From positions 86,542,748 through 86,606,747 of the forward strand of contig CM056742.1 in assembly GCA_029851415.1 (NCBI GenBank): 64,000 nucleotides of DNA. The letters are read 5' to 3'. The notes under the pieces are model-generated. The model searched no databases and was not told the origin of the DNA. It saw nothing but the letters and a program-made list of their open reading frames with translations. Both the position numbers and the translations under genes were made by a program. Positions 53,971 to 64,000 of the stretch are shown here, piece by piece (within the stretch, counting starts at the first letter, position 1; each line of letters starts with the position of its first letter). This DNA comes from Eretmocerus hayati. Lineage: Eukaryota; Arthropoda; Insecta; Hymenoptera; Aphelinidae.

Positions 53971-55934
53971 GGTGATCGTGGATGAAAATTGGTGATTTTG
54001 CATGTCCGATTGATGTAGTTGTATGACTCATTGACGTAGAATTGCATATAGCATGCTGGAACCATGAATTTATCCACTCAAACTTGTTATCTGGCATAAA
54101 AATGCATATTCCTCGAAGCAGGAACATCGGAACGCTATGAATTTTTTCTTCATTTTGGAATACACGAAAAAAAGCAACTTTTCACGCAATGATTATATAG
54201 GGTTTCCATTTGCGTTTTTCGAGTATTTTGCGTGAGAACGTTGGAGAGTGCCTATTTCCGGCACTTTTTCGCTATAAACTCGAATCTGGTGCGTTTTTTC
54301 GAAAAAATTATGGGAACCAAAAATGTGTATTTTGATGAGATCTACAAGATATGATAGTTCGTCAGTCCATTTTTCCCCGAGATTGCCAAGAAATCCAATA
54401 AATATGGTTTTTTACGACTTTTGGTCGTTTTTTGGGAACCCTCAACCAATACATAAATAAAAAACTGATGCCAAATGGAAGCTTAGAACATAATCTACAA
54501 CTTTGGTCCTCTGCAACTTTTCGATTAATCCCACTCCGTTCGAGTATTCCCCGGTTTTAGCGTGAAAGATCCGCATTTTCCATCTCTCAAGTGGTTTTTC
54601 GGTACCAGCACATCATTTCCCGTCCATGAAAAAACCCCTAAAAGTTGTATTTTCTGTTCAAGAACAAATCCTCATTGGAGCGGTTATAGTCCATTGGGCC
54701 AATTTTGAGAGGGACGCTAGAAAGTGCGTTCCACGTGTATTTTAAATGGGACACCTTTTTGCCCACTACTGGGAGACGCTTTGGTTTGACGCGGAAAGAA
54801 TTCATATGCATATTCAGACACCCAAAACACGCATTTCAGTGCAACCTGGAGTCCCAATTCTCTGGAGCAGATTTGGCCTTATTTGCAACAGCTCCTTTCT
54901 ACTTCCTTTCGTCCAAGTACCAAATGCTTGCACTTCACTAATTTTTGTGGCATAGCAAAGTAAGATAGCTAGGGATATACTAATTTCCTGTGAATATTCT
55001 GGTAATGATGAGTTATATCATGCTTAACTCTACAATTAGTATTCTGAAATATAAAGTAAGCGACTTAGAGCCAAGACTTATAGAAAAATATTCAAGCTCT
55101 GAAGAAACTTCATGACAGAATATGAATGTTCATGAGAATTGGAGGCGAGAAATACTCCACGGGCACATTGAAGATGCTGTGACAATTATTCATGCACTCC
55201 CCATCACTGTAAAGCAGAAAGCATTTTTCAAAACTGGGCCAAGTAAGCTCAATAGTGCCAGATATAACTGAGCGTAGATTTTTCTCCAAGTGTTTTCAAT
55301 ATGCCTGCACTTCATGAAATATTCTACAGAGAAGTAGAAATTGGCTGAGGGTGAGTATCACCTGTAATATAGCATCGGGTCTTGATTCTGTAGCTTGAGT
55401 TGATTCTGATAGTTGTGTTATGGAGTGCGAAAAGCATCAAAACACTTTAGTATAACATCCCTGCGTAATGTTCCTAAGTTAACCTCATTTCTGCAGATGT
55501 GTGACTGTGAGGGAAATTTCCTTCGGGTGATCACACAATATTCTAAAATCACTGAGAACTCACATTTAACTCAAATCTCAGTCGAGGGAGAGAACTTTCC
55601 TCACCACCAACCTGCAGAGTCCGGCCAGATCCCAACTCCTTACAGCAGAAGTAGGTGAACACAGACTACAGAAATATCTACCCAAGTTCTCTCTCGTTTT
55701 TCCAGTCTTACTTGAGTTTTTGAGGAATAACATGAGTTGTAATCACAAACAAGCCCAAAAAAAATACTAAATTTTTCATGAGAAATTACTTGTACATTAT
55801 GCGAATATTGCCCCGGGGATGCCCTGCGGGGGCCCCGCGGGGAAAGCGTTACACCTCTATATGCTTCTCCATACATTTGCCCCGCGGGGCCCCCGCGGGG
55901 AAGCTCTGTTGACGCGGGGGGATTTCTGATCGGG
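53971..55934 (-). repeat. right TIR of the 18.2-kb transposon
   Basis: It is the complement of 37,734-39,883. It lacks the AT-rich block of the left arm and differs by scattered substitutions and small indels. The terminal ~130 bp contain the same CCCCGCGGGGCC palindromes. Confidence 0.85.
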
Positions 55935-55936
55935 TA

Positions 55937-56295
55937 GTAATAGTTTTTTTTTTATTATTTTCTTTCAAAATAGAAATAGATGCTTGATCTAATCGCGCAT
56001 GTGACGTATATCTTATTATGTAAATATAATACATATATATATCATTATGGGTACATGACTGTGTAGAGGCTCTATAGTATAGTATATATAGGCCATATAG
56101 CTGCAGCCACAACCCAACCCTATAATAAGCTCACGCGTTTCTCGCCGGCTGAATGTGTGGGCAGCAGGCTATATGATCAGCTGTGCGCTCATGTGTTGTG
56201 CTGCCATGCATTGGCTTCTAGAATGTTGATTGTACTATACACAAATGAGTGCACCTAAGAATTTTCTGATAGAAATAATTGGAAAATAATCAGGC
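55937..56295. other. spacer before the second CMC transposase
   Basis: AT-rich sequence with ATATATAT and TAGTATAGTATATATAG runs near 56,035-56,090. The CACTA-type terminal sequence of the adjacent element was not identified. Confidence 0.35.
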
Positions 56296-59200
56296 ATGAG
56301 TGTTTTTGAGTCTCTTGACTCTGATGTTAGTGGATCTGATACAGATCCATTTCTTAGAGAAAAAGATGATGGTTCAACAAGAAGTGATCAAAACAGTGCA
56401 ATTTCCAGTCCTTGTAGTGATGATTGTGTGGAAGAAAATACTGATAAAGATAGATCTGAAGAAATTCAGGATATTGGTTCTACTAGTTCTGAAAAAAATT
56501 CAAGATCGGACTATGAAGTTTCAGATTCATCTGATGTGGAAAATGTGCAGGGCAAAGCTAATGAAGAAGGGAATCAGAGTGGAGTGCCTAGTGATGTGGA
56601 AAGTTTAAATAAAAATGATCTTGAAGAGTCTATATATGAGAGCGGATGTATAGAAGGAAATCATGCACTCAGTTCCAAGACAGCCAGTGAATCAGAGAAT
56701 GAACTTGTGAGTGAGGGTGAACTTGAGTGGATCACAAAAGTATGTGGACCAAGCAGCGTAGGACAAAATATGTCAAGCGAGCTGAAGCAAGGCCTCCATC
56801 CAAAAGGTAGTGAATATGGAGATAGCCTTTCTAAGTCGACTCACCACACAAATACTTCATTCAACAAGCAAGATCCACATGAGTCTGTGGGTTTAGTGAA
56901 CTCCAGTGTTTGCAATGACATCTTAATATCTGAATCTCATGAAGAGATTCTTAAACAAGATCACACTTCAATTAGTAACGAAGGGAGTGGAAAAATTTCT
57001 GATGCACATGATCAATGCGTTGCTGACTCTCATAATAGCAGCAATAGTTCTAAACAAAAAGAGATTAGTCACCAGAATGTATGTTCTATTATCCATGCTG
57101 GAATGGGTCATGAGATTAAAGCAGACTCTGGTACAATCGAGAAACTTGATGTGGATCTTTGTGTCAGAGATTTGTCCAATATAGAAGCTGGGCTGAGCGT
57201 TGCAAACGATTCAGTCATTCATCATGCAGATAATCTTAGCATTGTATCTTCTAAGTCATCCGAGAAGCAAGATGGAACTGTCAGTGACAACTATGTAGTA
57301 TGGAAGGACCATGTGTTAGAAACATCCAGTCCAAGGGGAAAAAACAAGAATTATGAGATATCTCCACAAAAGAGAAAACATAGTGGGAATTCTTGCACCA
57401 CTAAAAAAATGAAGTTGATGGAAGTCAATGGAGAAGTTCCAAAGTTAGATGATTTGCCAATACCACTTTTCCATGGCAGCGGTGATTCAGATCCAACATT
57501 GAGCTTTCGAAGGGGTGAGAGACAAGAGATGGCTGATGTAAGTATACAAAATTCAAATGGCTTTGTAGATTCTACAGTGTCATCAAATGTAATCGCTACT
57601 CGAGAAGATGAAAGGCCAATGAGTAATACTGAAGAATCCAGATTGGGGAATGTAGCTGAAACTAGTTGTGGAGTTATTCATTCAGAAAAATCATCATCTT
57701 TCCACACTAATTACAGCAACTCTAAGGAAGAGGACGTCAAAGAGCTCAGAAATTGGATGGTGACTGAAAAAATCTCCCACAAAAGCGGTGATACACTCCT
57801 ACAAATTTTGAGAAAGAGAAGAATGCCCAATTTGCCAGCGAGTACGAAAACTTTCTTAAAAAAAGAATCCAAATTTGTAGCTGAACCTATGTCCGCGTGC
57901 GATGGCTCCACTGGAGAATTCATTTATATAGGAATGGAAAAAAAATTGAAAATGATAGTGAAACCAGCCGTGCACCCAGAAAAGTCACTAGAACTAGCAT
58001 TTGGAATTGATGGTTTCAATCCTTTCAAATCAAGTTCACGCACTGTCTGGCCAATTCTTTGCAAAATTCACAAAAAAGAGTACAGGTATAAGGTTTTCAC
58101 AGTTGCAGTATATGCAGGTGATAGTAAACCAAAGTCCGCCGATGACTTCTTAAAAAAATTCGTTGAAGAACTGAATCGTTTACTCAAGAATGGAATTGAG
58201 ATCGATGGAGTTGTATTCAAAGTAAAAATCAAATTCTTCATCTGTGATACCCCAGCTAGAGCGTTCTTGAAAATATGGGTCGGCCATGGATCTTTTAACG
58301 CTTGTGAAAGATGTCATGTAGTTGGAAAAAAAGTGAACGGGGTAACTGTTTTTTTGGGTACTGATGCTTTGAAGAGAACCGACGAAAGCTTCAGAAATTT
58401 CGCTGATCCGGATTGCCACCATGGAGTATCCGTGTTAGTGTTCCTCGAAGATCTTGACTTTACCTACCAGTTTCTACTTGACCCTATGCACTCCATATAT
58501 TTAGGCCCAGGAAAGAGAATTTTAGATTACTTACTTGGAGAACCTAAAAAAAGAAGTCTAGGAAGAGTGTCAAGCTAAATTCAGCTTTGAAATTGGAATT
58601 ACAGCGGCGCACAGAAAGATCGAGGGTGATATACCAGACGAATTCCCAAGAAAAATGAGGCCAACAAACAAGTACCAAAAGTTCAAGGCAGTAGAACATA
58701 AGTTCATGCTCCAGTATGCTGCACCAATAGTTTTAAAAAAACTCATGGGTGGTGACTTGTACAAGCATCTCATGCTCTTGAGCATGGGTTGCCGGCTGTT
58801 ATCTGGCCGGGATGTGAAAACGCACGTTGAGAAAGTGAGAGAAATTTTCCTGGAATTCGTGCAAAAAGCTCCGAGTCTATATGGTCAAGATTTTGTCTCA
58901 CTCTTAGTCGACTGCTTGATTCATATATGTGATGATGTAGAAAGGTACGATCTCAATCTAACTGAATTGAGTGCATTCGAATTCGAGTCATACTTGGGAT
59001 CCATCAGTCGTCTGCTTCGTTCGCCCACGCATCTTGTGGTGCAATATTGTAACAGAATGGAGGAAGCAGAACTGAACCAAATCGACGCTGATGGAAATGG
59101 CGTGGAAGTGATCGAGATTCTTATCAAAACGAAAGAAGCAGTCCATAAAGTCAAGTTCAACGGAATGATCTTGGGCGATACTCATCCAAACAGTACAGTG

Positions 59201-59467
59201 CTCTTGCTCAATGGAAATGTTGCTGAGATCCAACGTTTTGAATACGCTGGAAAGGATTTGTTCGCCGTGGTAAAGAAATTTAAGAAAAAGTCTTTTCTGG
59301 ACCCAAAATGGCATCCAGAAATATTCAATATTTGGGAGATAGCACCTTCATCTCAAGAAGAGTCTACCCTCGCACTCAGTGAGATCGTACAGAAATTTGT
59401 GAGGTTTGAAATGAATTACTCAAAGGACGAACCCAAGAGATTTTTTGCTGTACCCATATTGCTTTGA
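56296..59467 (+). pseudogene. CMC (EnSpm/CACTA-type) transposase with one frameshift
   Basis: This is a cut-and-paste transposase of the same group as 16.6-18.6 kb but far better preserved. The first ~500 residues are acidic and Ser/Asn-rich without a known domain. The catalytic region follows: FGIDGFNPFKSSSRTVWPIL (first Asp, ~residue 569); FFICDTPARAFLK with the NACERC zinc-binding pair (~645-672); and LDPMHSIYLGPGKRIL (~728), where relatives usually have DYMH. The frame shifts by one base near 58,560, after KKRSLG. The other frame continues with ECQAKFSFEIGI and a C-terminal domain (MLQYAAPIVLKKL, GCRLLSGRD, SAFEFES) to the stop at 59,467. Apart from that indel no lesion is obvious. It is probably recently inactivated, or the shift is a sequencing error. 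Confidence 0.85.
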
Positions 59468-60411
59468 ATATTTCACCTGTACTCGGAGTTATGGTATGTA
59501 GGGTATGTATGATATGTATGGCTTGTCTCGTCTGTAAATGGACTCGATCTGGCTGTTAAGTTCTGGAATCTCACTTTTTGCTATGATTTTTTCGCGCTTG
59601 CTTCTCAGCACAAATTAGCTCCCACAACATTCGCAAAGCATATTTTCGGTGTAGTGTTGTCTGAATTTTCAAAATATGTGACTGAAAGTTTGATTGATTG
59701 CGATCTAGAAGAGCTTTATTTGATTTCTCCCTGAAAAAACTTTCTGAAAAAAGGTCTTTTGAATCTCAAGTCGCCTTTGAATGGCATTTTCACATCCAAA
59801 ATCGACACCTACGCTTCTGATGGCGAAGAAACAAGCCATTAGGCTCTGAAAAAAGCGATAGTTTCGAAAAACTTGAATCCATAGACTTGAGCCCAAGCTG
59901 TCGATCAGAACAAAAAGTGTTCTTTCCACGTCTTGTTTTTGAGGGCTAATTTTTGCTTAAAAGTAAGCTTTACAAAGCCATATCGAAAACTGCATTTTTC
60001 ACTCGATGGGTTAAGTACGACTACGAACTTTTCGACATTTCAGGTTATGTGGATCCGACTAGCACAATTTCAAGTTTTGCGATTACTATGATATGACCCC
60101 AAATCCAAACTATTTCTCATGCTACCAAATCTGACTCCGTCTAAGAAAAAGTTTATGACAGGACCAGGAACTCTCTTTAGTATAAAAATGCTAATTAGTC
60201 CAGTCCGCCACGGCCTATTCGTTGGTCCAAAGGGGTAAAAATGTGAAATTAACATATTACCTAGATCAGAACTAGAAACTGACAATTCCAAAAATGCAGA
60301 CACGAAAACCCCAGGGGTTTTGAGGAAATTGATTGTTTATTAACAATTTTGCAAACCGGACATGTCCATCGGGGTAAAGTGGGGAGTCGGCGGATCATGA
60401 AATTTGGCAAT
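59468..60411. other. unassigned, 3' of the CMC transposase
   Basis: I see no gene. Part is likely the 3' portion of the CMC element. GTATGTAGGGTATGTATGATATGTATG near 59,495 is a small degenerate repeat. Confidence 0.35.
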
Positions 60412-63400
60412 GAGTAGAATGCAGGGTTGAAAATGCAGACAGATCAGTCCATAACTCTATGAGGCAGACAGGGGTCAAAGGTCAATTTTTCACACCTTTC
60501 CGAACAAAAAATCAGTAATTTGCTTGATAACTTAGAACCCGTGCGTTTTAGCGAGATTTTTCTGAGGAACTTTTTTGAAGATCTCATTGGGATCTACAAA
60601 ATTGGTCATCTTGACCATTGCTCAGAAATCCTCTGTTTCTGAGATATAAGCAATGTTAGTTTCGAGGATAAACGTTTTTCGATCCTAACTCGGGATTTAT
60701 GGGATGTGATGAGATTTTACAAGAATACTCATTCAAAGATCCTCTGAAGATCCACAAAATAAGTTATCTTAACCTTTGCTCATAAACTCACCGATTCTGA
60801 GATATAAGCAAAAGTAAGTTCGGCAATGAAATTTTTCATCCTAACTCGAGATCTATTCGATTTGATGAAATTTTGTAAGAATACTTTTTTGAAGATTCAT
60901 CAGAGATCTACAATATTGGTCATGTTGATCATTGCTCAGAAATCCTTTGTTTCTGAGATATAAGCAATGTTAGTCTCAAGAATAAACGTTTTTCGATTCT
61001 AACTCGGAATATATGCGCTGTGATGAGATTTTACAAGAATACTTTTTCAAAGATCCTCTAAAGGCCTACAAAATAAGTTATTTTGACCTTTGCTCAGAAA
61101 CTTACTGATTCTGAGATATAAGCAAAAGTAAGTTCGGCAATGGACCTCTGTTTAACTCGAGATCTATTCGATTTGATGAAATTACGTAGGAATACTCTTT
61201 TCAAGATCTTTTAGTGATCTGAATGAAGTATTATATTGACAACTGCTCAGAAACCTACTAGGTCTGAGGTATGAGCAATATTAGTCTCGCGAATTCGGCC
61301 CTAACTCGGAATGTATGGAGCTTGATAAAATTCTGCAAAAACACTTTTCCAAACATCCTCTAGGAATCTACAAAATAAATCATTTCGATCATTGCTCAGA
61401 AACCTACCATTTCTGAGTTACAAGGATCAGTATGTTCGAATATGGAACTTTATTTATCCTAACTCGCGATTTATGCAATTTGATGAAATGTTTTAAGAAT
61501 TCTTATTTAAAGATCCTTTAAAGACCTGGAAATTGGTTTGCCTGACCATTCCTGAGAAAGTTGTCTTCAAAAAACTTATCGCACTCAAGCAACGCAGTAG
61601 ATTTCATAGCAATGGTCGACAAAACCATTCTGCACATCTCTGAAGAAACTTCAATTGATTGTTCTTGCAGAAATACATTAAATTACGCTGAGCCCGAGTG
61701 GAAAACGGAGAAAGTTTCATCCCTGACACTGAAAGCTTAGGTCTCAGAAATGGTGGGTTCCTGTGCTATGATCAATCCAACCAACTTTGGAGATCTTCGA
61801 ATGATGTTCAGAGAGGTATTCATGCATAATTAAATCGAATCGCATAGATCTTGAATTAAAATCAGAAAAATTCCATTATTGCCCCTAATATTGGACATAT
61901 CTCATGAATGGTAGATTTTTGAACACTGGGTAATGGACAACATTGTGGATTTCAGAAGAATTTTCCAAAGAGAATTCTGTCAGAAACGCGTGGAATTTCC
62001 AGAAAGTGAGTTAGAGACAATAGAGAAGTTATAGATAGGGAGTAATATTGTTTATATCTCAGCACTAGTAGATTTCTGAGAAATGGTCGGTGGAACCAAT
62101 TTCCAGGTCTTTCAAGGATCTTCAACACGTTCGCTGCGGCGGGACCCACCGGTGGGTCCCGCGATTTTTCATTTTCCAATCTCATCCAATTCGTCATGAC
62201 TCGAAAAATATACCCAGAGGGAACTTTCCCAGGTGATTTGTTCTCTCTAGGGCTCAAATAACGAACCAAAAAAAGTTTGCTCCGATCCAAGCATTTTTAC
62301 CAAAATATCGAGGTCCAGTACAAGAGAGAAATAAAATCACGAAAAACCGGCTTCGCAGCGAACGTGTTAAATGAGCATTCTTAAATCATTTCATCAAATT
62401 CCATAAATCACGAGTGAGGATGAATGAAGTTCCATTTATGAACATACTGATGCTTGTAACTCAGAAATGGTAGGTTTCTGAGCACTGATCGATAAGATTC
62501 ATTTTGTAAATTGCTAGAGGATGTTTGGAAAGGTATTCTTGCAGGATTTCATCAAGTTCCATGGATTCCGAGTTAGGGCCGAATCCGCGAGACGAATATT
62601 GCTCATACCTCAGACCCAGTGGGTTTCTGAGCAATTGTCAACATGACACTTTTCTCAGATCACAAAAAGATCTTGAAAAGAGTATTCCTACAAAATTTCA
62701 TCAAATCGAATAGATTTCGAGTTAGGATGAAAAAAATTCCATGGCCGAACTTACTTTTGCTTATATCTCAGAATCGGTCAGGTTCTGAGCAAAGGCTAAG
62801 ATAACTTATTTTGTAGGTCTTTAAAGGATCTTCAGAAAAGTATTCCTGTAAAATCTCATCACATAGCATAAATCCCGAGTTAGGATCGAAAAACGTTTAT
62901 CCTTGAAACTAACACTGCTTATATCTCAGAAACAAAGGATTTTTGAGCAATGGTCAAGATGACCAATATTGTAGATCTTTGATGAATCTTCAAAAGAGTA
63001 TTCTCACAAAATTTCATCAAATCGAATAGATCTCGAGTTAGGATGAAAAATTTCATTGCCGAACTTACTTTTGCTTATATCTCAGAATCGGTGAGTTTCT
63101 GAGCAAAGGTTAAGATAACTTATTTTGTAGATCTTCAGAGGATCTTTGAATAAGTATTCTTGTAAAATCTCATCACATCCCATAAATCCCGAGTTAGGAT
63201 CGAAAAACGTTTATCCTCGAAACTAACATTGCTTATATCTCAGAAACAGAGGATTTCTGAGCAATGGTCAAGATGACCAATTTTGTAGATCCCAATGAGA
63301 TCTTCAAAAAAGTTCCTCAGAAAAATCTCGCTAAAACGCACGGGTTCTAAGTTATCAAGCAAATTACTGATTTTTTGTTCGGAAAGGTGTGAAAGATTGA

Positions 63401-63473
63401 CCTTTGACCCCTGTCTGCCTCATAGAGTTATGAACTGATCTGTCTGCATTTCCAACCCTGCATTCTACCCTAC
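60412..63473. repeat. 3-kb foldback built of ~160-bp satellite half-units
   Basis: The left end GTAGAATGCAGGGTTG (60,414) pairs with CAACCCTGCATTCTAC (63,453), and the mirror axis is near 61,943. Each arm is a series of ~160-bp half-units with the landmark TTCTGAGATATAAGCAA at 60,636, 60,794, 60,952 and 61,110. Alternate half-units (GTTAGTTTCGAGG type and AGTAAGTTCGGC type) give a ~320-bp higher-order period. Identity between arms is high at the ends and falls toward the centre. It is non-coding. Confidence 0.85.
62126..62366. mobile_element. 241-bp piggyBac-type MITE
   Basis: The ends are CACGTTCGCTGCG at 62,126 and its exact complement ending at 62,366. TTAA follows on the right (62,367-62,370) and TCAA precedes on the left (62,122-62,125), consistent with TTAA targeting and one substitution. 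A GGGACCCACCGGTGGGTCCC palindrome lies just inside the left end. It sits near the axis of the 3-kb foldback. Confidence 0.7.
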
Positions 63474-63485
63474 TGAAAATTTTGA

Positions 63486-63715
63486 CTCACGTTCGCGTAC
63501 GCGATCACGTATGCGGTCGCGTATACAATCGCGTATGCGGTCGCGTATACAATCGCGTATGCGATCGCATATACGATCGCGTAAACGATCGCGTATACGA
63601 TCGCGTATGCGATCGCGTGTTCAAGCGTATATGCGGTTTACGCTCACGATCGCGTATGCGATCGCATACGAGTACGCATACGCGATCGCATACACGTACG
63701 CATATGCGATCGGAC
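63486..63715. repeat. CpG-rich palindromic minisatellite
   Basis: About 15 variants of GCGATCGCGTATACGATCGC-like units follow one another. Each is largely self-complementary and composed of GCGATCGC, GCGTATACG and ACGCATACG blocks. The open 100-codon frame across it encodes an Arg/Asp/Val repeat and is not a gene. Confidence 0.9.
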
Positions 63716-64000
63716 GTGGAGGAAAAAATTATGAAATTCAGCGTGGGAGAACTAGAAATAGTTTCCGTTGAGATTCAAACATGAGCAAGGCAATAATCAA
63801 GGCGAATGATGACAAATTTGGCGTGCGAAATCGTTCATGAATATAGTTATCAAGAAAAAGCGTATCGCACCCACGGCCGCGTAAGCTTACGCATACGAGT
63901 ACGCATGCAAGTACGCATACGCGATCATATACGATTTCGTATACGCGATCGCATGTGGAGGAGGAAAATTATGCAATCCAGCGTAGGAGAACCTGAAACA
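63716..64000. repeat. second unit of the higher-order minisatellite repeat
   Basis: After the first tract comes GTGGAGGAAAAAATTATGAA. The same phrase (GTGGAGGAGGAAAATTATGCA) follows a second palindromic tract (63,880-63,952). The minisatellite plus its flank is therefore repeated at a spacing of about 240 bp and continues past the window edge. Confidence 0.7.

Larger units (their letters stand above)
37734..55934 (-). mobile_element. 18.2-kb DDE_Tnp_4/SWIM DNA transposon with ~2-kb TIRs
   Basis: The ends are CCCGATCAGAAAT at 37,734 and the exact complement ending at 55,934, flanked by TA on both sides (37,732-37,733; 55,935-55,936). The terminal inverted repeats run about 2 kb inward (coordinate sum ~93,854 over most of their length). 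Inside lies a single minus-strand transposase gene (40,269-53,022) and two nested retroelement insertions that together account for about 9.6 kb, so the element was originally ~8.6 kb. The transposase type (IS5/Harbinger-like core, Cys-rich N-terminus, SWIM C-terminus) resembles ISL2EU- or Harbinger-type animal elements, but I see no YqaJ nuclease gene. Family naming is inference. Confidence 0.85.

Noticed and set aside
63482..63784. Arg-rich repetitive frame
   Set aside because: It is translation of the palindromic minisatellite.
63486..63955. CRISPR-like array
   Set aside because: Units are contiguous palindromes without unique spacers, in a eukaryotic context.

Overview
The window looks like repeat-dense nuclear DNA of an invertebrate animal, most likely an arthropod. 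The evidence is short GT-AG introns, a DDI1-type ubiquitin-like exon close to insect versions, a DUF4806-like protein, a Penelope-like element with a GIY-YIG endonuclease, an R1-clade LINE and two CMC (EnSpm/CACTA-type) transposases. I cannot name the species. I see no rRNA, tRNA, CRISPR array or bacterial operon. The only clear host-gene sequence is one 5' coding exon of a DDI1 homolog near 29.4-29.7 kb. Nearly everything else is mobile or palindromic DNA.

Layout. 0.3-16.5 kb is a multi-level palindrome. Outer clusters of a ~490-bp repeat (0.3-1.45 and 15.6-16.55 kb) enclose a tandem ~1.79-kb unit, two later insertions, and a foldback whose axis is near 10.81 kb and whose core is itself an array of inverted ~490-bp units. 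16.6-21.8 kb holds a decayed CMC transposase followed by a spliced, decayed DUF4806-like partner with a retroposon-like insertion in an intron. 22-28.5 kb is mostly unassigned, with a GC-rich island, a 2.1-kb foldback and a 256-bp MITE. 28.6-37.5 kb contains a fossil of the large transposon's terminal repeat, the DDI1 exon, a short TIR element and several foldbacks.

The main object is an 18.2-kb DNA transposon at 37,734-55,934. It has ~2-kb terminal inverted repeats (TIRs) and is flanked by TA. It carries a minus-strand, at least six-exon transposase gene: N-terminal Cys-rich fingers, a helix-turn-helix, a DDE_Tnp_4 (IS5/Harbinger-like) catalytic core and a C-terminal SWIM zinc finger. It resembles ISL2EU/Harbinger-type elements, but I found no YqaJ partner. 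Two retroelement families have landed in its introns. A Penelope-like pair (one inverted truncated copy plus one complete copy, with a 16-bp target-site duplication) lies in intron 4. A tandem pair of 5'-truncated R1-clade LINEs inside a GA/TC microsatellite lies in intron 1. One nonsense codon replaces a conserved Trp, so this copy is probably not autonomous now.

56.3-59.5 kb is a second CMC transposase, intact except for one frameshift. 60.4-63.5 kb is a 3-kb foldback built from ~160-bp satellite half-units with a piggyBac-type MITE near its axis. The window ends in a CpG-rich palindromic minisatellite.

Long inverted repeats recur at least nine times in 64 kb. Such DNA could produce double-stranded RNA and cruciforms, and is also a place where assemblies fail, so the largest palindromes need long-read confirmation.
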